A DNA stretch of 64,000 nt from Parapristionchus giblindavisi (Eukaryota; Nematoda; Chromadorea; Rhabditida; Diplogasteridae): NCBI GenBank assembly GCA_943737045.1, contig CALSFV010000440.1, forward strand, positions 62,001-126,000, written 5' to 3'. How positions within the stretch are numbered: position 1 is the first letter of the stretch; every line of letters begins with the position of its first letter. Shown here piece by piece: positions 44,574-54,800 of the stretch. The position numbers and the translations under genes were made by a program. The notes under the pieces are model-generated. The model was not told where the DNA came from, did no database searches, and saw only the letters and a program-made list of their open reading frames with translations.

Positions 44574-47500
44574 TTAGTTATTCGTTAATCTTTTCTCTTC
44601 ATCTTTCTTCATATCATCCATTTCAGTTCCTTCTTCAGCTTTAGTTGGAAGGGGAGAATGACTTGATTTATATGGATATAATGAATAAACAAATACTGAT
44701 CCTATGACCTGATATGATGATGATGATATATGAATGAATTGAATTGAATATGAACTAACCATACTTCCACCTAATACAAAGAACATTGTAGGACGGAATG
44801 AAAAGAGGAAATATGCAAGTACGCAGTTGAATACTATTGCAAATGATGTTGCAAATGCCTTCAATCAATCAATAAATACTATCCATATATCATCAATTGA
44901 TACCTTGAGAATATTATCAGCATATTTGATAACAACTGCAACGACAAGACCTCCAAAGGCACTGATAGCTACAGTAATCCATACAGCCCAATCGAATCCC
45001 TTTATTGATTTATTGAATAAATAAAAAAATAAATCAATATACCTGCATCATATTAGATACAACATGAGGAGGACTCGCTCCATCTTTGAAGATAGACTAC
45101 AAATAATTGAATATGTCAAAGTGATAATGAAATGAATGAAATAATGAATAGATCGATACTTACATTTCGATCTTTTCCAAATGCAAATAGAAGAGAAAAA
45201 ACAATTGATGGTGCTGCTAATTGAACATTTCTAACCCAAATTGAAACATTTGATCCCTACAATAAATAAATTATTCATTATATTCAATTATTAGGGTGTG
45301 TAAGTTCGGTAATTTTTTTCCTCGAATTAAGTTTTCTCATTTACGTGTTGTTCGTGTTTCGGGTTCGCAACCTCATTGAATACCTCTAATGTGGTGTTAA
45401 TTTCTTGTAAATGGAATTGGAAATTGTAAAAAGGGTGTTAATTTTGTTCACTTGTAAATAGCATTGTAAAAAGCAAATATCTCGGTTCTCTGACTAGTTA
45501 GAGACTTGAAACTTGGATTTTAGGTTAGAAACCACGAAAAAAGCTTATAAACGAAGTTTCAAGTCTCTATCTCTACAAAGAGCGAAGATATTTGCTTTTT
45601 ACAAGAATGTTCGAGTTTTTCCTGAAAAATCTTGTAAAAGCAAATATCTCCGTTCTTAGTAGAGCTAGAGACTTGAAACTTCGCTTTTATGCTTTTTTCG
45701 TGGTTTCTAACCTAAAATCCAAGTTTCAAGTCTCTAACTAGTCAGAGAACCGAGATATTTGCTTTTTACAATGCTATTTACAAGTGGACAAAATTAACAC
45801 CCTTTTTACAATTTCCAATTTCATTTACAAGAAATTTACACCACATTACACTTTTCTATGTTTTTATTTTTGCCCCATTGTATAACATTAATTCTATTAT
45901 ACTTGCAGCATGGCTCAGTTTCCAAAACCCACTCAGACCCACATCCGCGATTCTATTCGTGATCTCTTCCGTTCGGGTGTCAAGAGAAAGGCTGTCCAAG
46001 AGGAACTGGTGAAAAGAAATGACCCTTATGCCCCCCTGCCTGATCACAGTCCACACGTGGTTCCATCGCTTCTCTTTGGGCGACAAGAATGTGGAAGACA
46101 AGACGAGGTCGGGTCGCCCAGTGACAGCGGACCCAAGGCCTGTCCTCGCAGCCCTCAAGCGGAACCCAGCCATGTCCTGTCGCAAATTGGCGGCCACCAC
46201 CCACACTTATCTCAAGACCACCCACAGGATCCTGCGTGCCGGTGGAAAGAAACCCCGACTTCCCAACCAAGTCCCCCACGACCTGACCCCTGGCCAGAAG
46301 AAAAAGCGAATCTCGCAAACCCCCGTTTCCCGACGCTGAGGAGTCTAGACTCCATAGTCACCCAAGACGTGAAGTACTGCCTCTACAAGAACCCTGCCAA
46401 GACCCCCGTCTGGGTCTCGCCTGGGGACCCAGTGCTGACTTTCGTTCGTCGCGATATGCACGGAAAGAAGCTTCTGCTCAGCTTCTGGTATTGCTCCCAC
46501 GGCCGATCCTGGATAAGGGCAACACGGTGACCGCGAAGGACCCCTGCAACGAACTGGAGGAGGTGGGCAAGACTCCCTCTGGTCCGACCGCCACGCCTCA
46601 GAAGCAACATCTCTTCGACAACGCAAGACCCCATGTGGCGAAAGTTGCCTCGGCCAAGCTACAGCAGTTGGGCTTCGACCACATCCCTCACCCACCGTAC
46701 TCCCTTGACATCTGCCCTCCCGACTACCATGCCTTCCGCAGCCTGCAGTCCTTCCTCACCGGGAAGAAGATCGATAAGAAGACCGACTTCGAGTGCCAGA
46801 TCAAGTGATGGATTGACTCGCGGCCGAAAGGGTTTTGGAAGGATGGCATCCGCAAGCTGGCTGAACGATGGTAAGAGACGGTGGATGCCGACGGGGAGTA
46901 TATTGGCTTCCATCATTGATTGAGGCAAAAAATATTTACATCTTGTGTTCTGGGAAAAATTTACCGAACTTATGACACACCCTAATATTATTAGTACCTT
47001 CAGAATCTTCTCGAAGTATATTCCAGCAAATCCACTAAGAACACAAGCAACCAATACAGATATGAAACCTTCAATTCATTTATATTAATCAATAATATTC
47101 TTTGATTACAAACCAATAATTGAATTTTCTCCTTTAGACTTTCTATGAGGGTTTACTGTAGACGAAGCAATAATATCATCTATTGTGGTAGTAGTAGGTA
47201 TTACTGTAGATGAATCAATAATTCCATCCGATACAGTATCATTCATATCACCATCCTATATCGAATATTATTACATAAGTATGAGAATAAATTAGAATTT
47301 ATAAATCAAACCAATCGATTGAAGAATGCATTTTCTAATTCTTGAGCGTCATGAGGAAGAGGGATAGTAGTAGAATTGAATATACTATGGATTTGAGCAT
47401 TCTCAGCCTCAAAGATTAATCAATAAATATAAGAAAGAATAAGATATATATATATATAGAGAGAGAGAGAGTACCTTTTCTCTGTCTTCACTCATCTTTT

Positions 47501-50500
47501 GATCATATTGTACTATAGCAACTCCAGCAAATAAAAAGAACAATGCAATCCATTGTTGAGTTGATAACTTTCTTTTCAATACAACAACAGTGAATAAAGC
47601 TGTTGTAAGAATCTTCAGTTGATATGTTACCTTAATGAAGAATTCATCCAATACAATTGATATATCATCGTGGAAAGAGATGGAGAGATCAATTCAGAAA
47701 GGTCGCTGGTAATCAATTCATGCAAATAGCAAGACACGATCAGACTCTCTGGAGAACCCTAATGGCGACCCAGCTAAAATAACATCCCAATGCTGATAAA
47801 GTTGTTGTAATATAATGTAAAATATCATCAATCAAATGAATAATAAAATAAATGGATTAATCAATTAGTTTACCATAAAGGTTGCAGCTGGAAGATTCTC
47901 AACTGCCACATACAATAGAATATTCTGAATTGTATACACAACAGCGGGAACTAGTACCTCAAGAATATCACATCATCAACACTCTTATCACAATTCTTTT
48001 ATATTCATACATTTTCCCTCACTCATATTGTGGGTGAACACATTTTATCGATGCGGTCAGTTTTCATATTTGAAACTCATCTAGGAATATGCGGGAGATC
48101 TAGATTAGTAAGAATCACCCGCATGTCGGGTCAGTTCCGAGTACTTGAGATGTAGATCGGGTCAGTTTTGTTCTAATTTCGGGTCAGTTTATATTTCGCG
48201 ATACCAGGCGAGAGAGTGTGTGAAACGAGAGATTGTGGGTGGAACGAAAATGTATGTTTCTATTCAAAGATCAAAGATCAAAGGTCACTCACCTTTGCGA
48301 AGTCCTTCTTTTTGTGAATACATTCATTGTAGAGTTCAGATACGCCTCTGAAAGGTATAATATTATTCCTTTCAAAATAAACAAAAATGGAAATGTAATT
48401 GATCATAGATATGAGATGAGTATACAGGCATTAATACATTTTAATAATAAAGTGATGATCTCCTAGCCTCATTAGATAACTAAAGACTTTTATTGGACAA
48501 CTAAAACCATCTCACTCGCACAAAAGATCCAACTGTTTATAAACGTCAAATTTTAAACAAAAATCTGAAAAATCATATATTCTCTCACAACACTCTAACC
48601 TTGGTGTTGAGGCTAAATTTCTGACGGAATAATTTTCGATCGAATTTATATGGATTATAAGGACCCCCAAGCAAACGATGTGAGGCTCCGCCCCTTTCTG
48701 CGCGGGCATGGACACCATAACACGGGTCTCCTGTAAAAGTGTAGCAACGCCTGCCACTAGGAAATTTTTTTTGTCTCCGATTTTGATGAAAGTCAGTCAG
48801 TGGGTGTGGTTGGGGGTCATGAGAAGGCCTAGCTACTTGATTTGACCAAAATCGCAGATTATCGATTTTTTGTGATCTACCCTAAAAATGATCATCTCTC
48901 GGTTCATTTTCATCGTACAACAAGCTGAAAGGTGTAATTCGAACCGTATTCTAATGCTCTCCGAAAAAGTTGTTTATGACCCGTTCTCTAATAGGTCGTT
49001 TTTAGGGCGAAAAACGCAAAAACAACTTTTATTGATCAAAAAAGTGAAATTTTCTCGAAAGTTTTTTCTTGACCCCATCCGTTTTATTGCAAAAATCATG
49101 TATTCAAACCATGCACAATATCACTATCTAGTTCATTGCCCGTATCTCTTGGCCCCCAGGGTCGATTACTAGATAGCTCACGGACTTAGTCGATTTTTGA
49201 TCACATTCCGTTTTTGATCGTATCTCGCTTCAAAGTTGTCCAATTACCTTTTCAAAAAAACAGAAATGATTATCTCGAAAAGGAGATTGAAAAGTTTATG
49301 ATTGTCTAAATTGTTATATCAAGCCGTTTTCGAGATATTAAAGGAAAACTGCCCCAATTTCGATTTTTACCTTTTTCTTGTGAAAAAAATGTTTTATTTC
49401 CAATCAGAATTCAATCAATTCGACAAATATGTTTACATCACAACAGAAACTGATAATTGAGCAAACACAGTGCTGATATATCCAAGCATATTTCGCAGGA
49501 GACGGTCAGATCATTCAGAGATGAAGACTTTGTTCTCGGACGATGCCCCTGAGTTATCCACTACCCTCGTATTTGACCAGTGATTTTGATCACTGCACAA
49601 TGTTTGCTCAATTATCAGTTTCTGTTGTGATGTAAACATATTTGTCGAATTGATTGAATTCTGATTGGAAATAAAACATTTTTTTCATAAGAAAAAGGTA
49701 AAAATCGAAATTGGAGCAGTTTTCCTTTAATAACTCGAAAACGGCTTGATATAACAATTTAGACAATCATAAACTTTTCAATCTCCTTTTCGAGATAATC
49801 ATTTCTGTTTTTTGAAAAGGTAATTGGACAACTTTGAAGCGAGATACGATCAAAAACGGAATGTGATCAAAAATCGACTAAGTCCGTGAGCTATCTAGTA
49901 ATCGACCCTGGGGGCCAAGAGATACGGGCAATGAACTAGATAGTGATATTGTGCATGGTTTGAATACATGATTTTTGCAATAAAACGGATGGGGTCAAGA
50001 AAAAACTTTCGAGAAAATTTCACTTTTTTGATCAATAAAAGTTGTTTTTGCGTTTTTCGCCCTAAAAACTACCTAGTAGAGAACGGGTCATAAACAACTT
50101 TTTCGGAGAGCATTAGAATACGGTTCGAATGACACCTTTCAGCTTGTTGTACGATGAAAATGAACCGAGTTATGATCATTTTTAGGGTAGATCACAAAAA
50201 ATCGATAATCTGCGATTTTGGTCAAATCAAGTAGCTAGGCCTTCTCATGACCCCCAACCACACCCACTGACTGACTTTCATCAAAATCGGAGACAAAAAA
50301 AATTTCCTAGTGGCAGGAAGGGCCGATTTTGCTACACTTTTACAGGAGACCCGTGATAATATACAATACCTTTTTTGGATATTCGTATTTTTATTAAGAT
50401 AGTAATCACACAGTGCAGTAATATAATGTACTTACTTTGATAAACTCCTATTACCAATGATAACAAGAATAAAACTAGCTATGAATTTGAAGATTTCTCC

Positions 50501-50714
50501 ATAGAATACAGTAATCGCCTACAATTATGATAACTTTAAATGCAACTAATGAATGATTATTAATAACCTTAATAAATTTAGGTCTGTCTCCAGTCATAGC
50601 ATATCTCATAAATAGAACTAAAGAAGTATTCTGAAGGACAAGAACACCCAATGAAGAATACTTTATTATCTCTGAATGATCATCCGAATACTCATATGAT
50701 ATTGAATCTATTAA
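44574..50714 (-). CDS. Nucleotide-sugar transporter A (SLC35A-like), 5' end and one middle exon unresolved
   Basis: Golgi antiporter family importing UDP-sugars or CMP-sialic acid in exchange for the monophosphate. Recognised minus-strand exons: about 50563-50714 ([20 protein letters not shown]), 50436-50518 ([15 protein letters not shown]), 47874-47957 ([20 protein letters not shown]), 47475-47630 ([13 protein letters not shown], a family hallmark), 47312-47407, 47114-47255, 46998-47068 ([17 protein letters not shown]), 45164-45256 ([10 protein letters not shown]), 45043-45096, 44904-44999 (KYADNILK), 44760-44858 ([14 protein letters not shown]), 44574-44708. There is a long hydrophilic Ser/Thr loop in the middle. 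I could not place the start codon or the exon expected between 50436 and 47957, where a palindrome sits, so the gene could be intact or damaged. A mariner lies in the intron between 45257 and 46997. Paralogue of transporter B. Confidence 0.85.
45389..45848. mobile_element. Palindrome nested in the mariner leader
   Basis: About 210-base arms: ATGTGGTGTTAATTTCTTGT at the left is mirrored by its complement at 45829-45848; the inner parts (CAAATATCTCGG, CTAACTAGTCAGAG, GTGGTTTCTAACCTAAAATC) are also mirrored. Its terminal motif resembles the MITE at 8787. Because it sits between the mariner end and the transposase start, it presumably inserted after the mariner arrived or was carried along with it. 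Confidence 0.75.
45910..46925 (+). pseudogene. Mariner transposase, frameshifted and interrupted
   Basis: Pieces of one transposase appear in changing frames: the N-terminal helix-turn-helix start ([11 protein letters not shown]...) at 45910 in frame 1; [21 protein letters not shown] near 46050 in frame 2; [12 protein letters not shown] and WVSPGDP near 46360-46430 back in frame 1; then frame 3 with DNARPH near 46617 and [15 protein letters not shown] near 46694. Spacing between the last two catalytic aspartates is 34 residues, the mariner DD34D pattern. In-frame stops follow (46806, 46872) within the region matching [11 protein letters not shown]. It cannot make a full protein as it stands. 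Confidence 0.92.
47958..48720. repeat. Transporter A intron segment with GGGTCAGTT repeats
   Basis: Four spaced copies of GGTCAGTT occur between 48052 and 48192, and AAAGATCAAAGATCAAAG near 48265. A conserved GAGGCTCCGCCCC patch lies at 48689. One transporter exon should fall between 47958 and 50436 but I could not identify it here. Confidence 0.35.
48721..50355. mobile_element. Giant palindrome, fold-back family A, copy 3
   Basis: Starts CACGGGTCTCCTGTAAAAG and ends in the exact inverse; exact ATAA duplications flank it (48717-48720, 50356-50359). Arms of about 750 bases, 48721-49470 and 49592-50355, are near-perfect inverted copies (for example CGATTTTTGATCACATTCCG mirrored by CGGAATGTGATCAAAAATCG). 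The spacer is about 120 bases and holds no gene. It lies within transporter A. Confidence 0.92.
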
Positions 50715-50833
50715 TCTAACTATATAACTTTTATATATATTCGATCACATTCCTACTGTTCATTCAGAACACCCAATGAAGAATACTTTATTATCTCTGA
50801 AGACATCCAATACTCATATGATTCATTAATCTA
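50646..50833. repeat. Partial duplication of a transporter A exon
   Basis: The phrase AACACCCAATGAAGAATACT with about 65 following bases (50646-50714) recurs at 50768-50833 with deletions. The first copy codes for the N-terminal transporter helix on the minus strand; the second is a degraded copy immediately upstream. This explains part of the difficulty in finding the true 5' end. Confidence 0.8.
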
Positions 50834-51866
50834 ACTAACTATTCGATCCATTCGAATCTCCTGTCATTATTGATAAAAGATATTGAATCTATTCAATCCT
50901 ATACTCTATATATACTTCCTCTTTTATATATGAATAACTAACTGAAATGATCACAATAATTATAGTTTTAGATTTAAAGCGAAGGTAGTTTATGGGTTGG
51001 TCACGTATAGATAATGAAAGATGAAGGAGAGAGAGGAGTGAGAGGGTGAGAGGAGGGGGGGGTGAGAGGAGAGATGGTGGATGAAGTTAGAAGGATATGA
51101 TTCCCACGTCACAATCCACTGTTCATTCAGTGCATGAGATAAAAGAGAAGAGAGAATAGATTAAACAAACATTGGTATGGAGAATCGAAATGATAGTGAA
51201 GAAGATGAAGAGATAGAGAATGGGAGGAGGAATAAAAGAAGAGAATGAAAAGAGTAAATATATCGATGATGATAATACTTGGTTGAGAGTACAATTATAC
51301 TCAGTTATTAATATCATCATACACTCTTTCTAATCTTATTATTAATATAAATAGAAAGATAAAGATAATGAGATCATTTAACTCTTCTCTGGATAAAGTC
51401 AAAATGAATACAAAAACTATTTATCGTCAATTGTTACAAATGACTAAATGAAATAGAAGATGGACAATAAATATAAATACATATGATATAGTTCACTGGT
51501 ATGACATACATAAAGCAAGTTGGTTCAATGAAAGAGATGAATTTGTTTATGATGAGACTTAGATTCAATACGATATATCACAGTTCACAAGAGAATTAAT
51601 ACATATATAGTACTCTTTTTTTAAAATTATTGAGTATAAGAATTGAAGGAAGACACTGGATATAGTACCCTTATCTTCTCATAATAATGATATATAATTG
51701 TACCTCATACAAGATATAGATAGATATATGCTATGATTATATATAAGATAATGAATATGTATATCATAAGATTATAAACCAGTATCTATCTATCTATCTA
51801 TCTCAGAAATTGTTGAATTGAGAGGATGATTACGACTAGTACAATGAAAAAAGAAGCAAATGAATT
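50834..51866. other. Region between transporters B and A, no gene assigned
   Basis: About 1 kb of AT-rich DNA with a GA-rich tract (51020-51090, GAGAGGAGGGGGGGGTGAGAGG) and a (TATC)n microsatellite at about 51783-51805. The first exon of transporter A should lie here or further left, but no short MxxxE-type exon could be identified convincingly. Confidence 0.4.
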
Positions 51867-54800
51867 CTACAAACATAAATTGAATCTAGCAGCACGAGGT
51901 AAATGATTAAGGAATGAATTAGATGAAGAATACATAAAGATAGATAATATGACCAATGATGCTCCTCCTATGAAGATGAATGAAGGATAGAATGAAAATA
52001 TAAAGATTGATCCTATTGTCGAAAGGATTATTGCAACTGATGTTGCGAAGTTCTGAAATAAGATGAATGAATCAATATGATAATGAGATGATATGAATGA
52101 ATGAATGATTGGATAAATGAAGAAGAAGAATGGAAAGAGAAGAGAAGAGAAGAGATAGAATGAGAAGAAGAAAGAGGAGAGGTTTGTGTAAGAGAAAGAT
52201 GAGAATGAACTTGAAGGAAGATCAAGAGGACATTCTACACATACGACACACTATCATTCAATAGGTAAAGGTAGAGGTAGAGGTAGAGGTAGAGGGAGAG
52301 GTAGAGGGAGAGGTAGAGGGAGAGGTAGAGGGAGAGGTAGAGGTAGAGGGACGAAAATTCACTTAAAATATATCCTCTTCTAACAAGGGAAGTGTAAGAA
52401 ATATCTTTTAGACCTATTGACGAGAGTATTTTTCCTCGATAGCTATACGCAATATAAGGACCAAAAAATCAGCGGCTGGCATGCACTTTCCGATTTTATA
52501 TAATTAATCAAATTTGTACATTCGAACGCGCTGTTTTCAGGCTGTGTATGCTATGAAATAAGACACCCCTGATAGAGCGCTTGACAGAGCAGCGAGAACA
52601 TGGCGAGGTGGTGTAGTGGTAGCGTGTTCTCTTCTTGATCACTCTGTGGGTCGTTCGAATACGCCTATGGACATTTTTCTTTTGCTAATTTTTAAACGTT
52701 CCGGACTTGTAATTTTGATCAGAAAAAAATTAGAATCTTTTTCACAATTTTTATGTAGCTGTTAAACTTGAATTTCATCATTTAGCGAAATAAAATATAA
52801 ATCTTGTCCAACATTACGTTTACTAGCATAGTGATAATTTGATTTTGGGAGAGAGCTTATATGTACCAAGTTGATACGGAAGAATATCATTTTGATAACT
52901 TCTGCAAATATGTTTGATCAAATTTTCCAAACTACTCTTTCTTTTCACGGGGACATCGGTGGAGTCTCAAAGGTGAATCCAAACCTATCAACGGGCATAA
53001 TATTATAATTTTTCATAAACCTGTTACGCAAGTTATCAAAATGTTATTATTCCCTAACCGCTTGGTACATATATGTATATATGAACTCTCCCATAATTAA
53101 ATTATCATCAAGGTAAACGAAATTTTGCTTTATTTTTTGTTTTCCTAAATGATGAAATTCAAGTTCAACAGCTACATAAAAATTGTGAAAAAGATTCTAA
53201 TTTTTTCTGATCAAAATTACAAGTCCGGAACGTTTAAAAATTAGCAAAAGAAAAATGTCCATAGGCATATTCGAACGACCCACAGAGTGATCAAAGAGGG
53301 AACACGCTACCACTACACCACCTCGCCATGTTCTCGCTGCTCTCAAGGGCTCTATCAGGGGTGTCTTATTTCATAGCATACACAGCCTGAAAACAGCGCG
53401 TTCGAATGTACAAAATTTGTTTAATTATATAAAATCGGAAAGTGCATGCCAGCCGCTGATTTTTTGGTTCCGACCTTATATTGCGTATAGCTATCGAGGA
53501 AAAATACTCTCGTCTATAGGTCTAAAAGATATTTCTTTCACTTCCCTCGTTAGCAATTGGTTGCATAGAACACAATCTCACAAATTTAATAGGATATAAG
53601 AGGATTTCAGCATTTCTTATAATTATGAAAAAAAGATAAAAAAGAAATTAGAAATTTAAGTATATTTTGAGCGTGAATAGAGGGAGAGGAGGCTGAAATA
53701 TAAGTACCAATACCTTAGCAATATTATCAGCATATTTGATACAAAGAGCAACAGAAAGTCCTCCAATTGCATACCAGAATACAGTTAACCATACAATCCA
53801 ATCAAATCCATACAGTAGACCATGAGTACTAATGAATGATCCATCCTATTATATATGATGAATGAATGAATGAAATGAATAAGTAGATCTAACCTGAGCA
53901 TATACAGAAGCAAGTGAAGATGGAATAGCAAATATTGATAATTGTACATTTCTAATCCATAATGATACACTTCCTTTAAGAATCTTCTCGAAATATACTC
54001 CAGCGAATCCAGATAGAATACAAGCACATACTATACATATAAGACCTCAAGATATAGAATGATACAATGAGATGGAGATGAGAGATATAGAATAGATCAA
54101 TATTATATAGTGTAGATAGATGAACTATATGATACCTATGAATGCACTTTCATCTTCTGATTTGTTACTCGATGAGGAACTATCCATTTGTACAAGAGAT
54201 ACACCACAGAATAATATGATTAGAGCACTCCATTGAGTACCTCAAGACAAGAGATGAATACATTCAGTGATATGGATGATTGAATGCTTTAGATAGATAA
54301 AGATTATTGATTGAATTGAAGATGGCAATGATAGTAGAAGAGAAGATATAATAGAGGTAAGGTGATGATATACCTGATAAAGAACGTCGAAGAATAGCTA
54401 TAGAGAATAGAGCTGTAGTAAATATCTTCAATTGTGATATGATCTATAATCATTCATATTATATACTCTTCTCACATTAATACACAACACACTAGCGCAT
54501 ATTAACAAAAATTCTCAGAAAGGTCAGCCTATGATTTTACTAGAAAAAAAAGGGAAGGAATAAATTAGAGTATTTCGGTAAAGTTGTCATAGTTATAAAG
54601 ATATGAATAGTAAGAGAGAGAGAGAGACCATGAATGCAGCAGCTTCCAAATTAGATGCAGCTATATAAAATAGATTGTTCTGTACTACATACACCATTGC
54701 AGGAACACACACCTAAATAAGCCATCCAATCAATAATACAATATATTATTGAATGATCTACCTTAAGAGTATCCCATGGTTGTGCAATAGTATAAGATCG

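Larger units (their letters stand above)
45291..46985 (+). mobile_element. Mariner element (DD34D), decayed, with TA duplication
   Basis: Inverted ends TTAGGGTGTGTAAGTTCGGT and ACCGAACTTATGACACACC (one base offset inside) lie directly next to TA at 45289-45290 and 46986-46987. The transposase region is on the plus strand, antisense to the host transporter. The coding half is conspicuously GC-rich compared with the AT-rich host DNA. The 5' leader is occupied by a nested palindrome (45389-45848). Confidence 0.93.
52380..53553. mobile_element. Palindrome with a tRNA-like pol III unit in each arm (family D)
   Basis: Ends CTAACAAGGGAAGTG and, with one base difference, its inverse. Arms of about 560 bases are inverted copies (TTTTATATAATT, GCATGCCAGCCGCTGATTTT) around a short spacer near 52960-53000. 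Each arm holds a tRNA-like stretch. It sits in transporter B intron 9. No coding sequence. Confidence 0.85.

Noticed and set aside
52602..53330. Functional tRNA genes
   Set aside because: A- and B-like boxes are present, but acceptor and T stems do not pair properly and both copies are in repeat arms.
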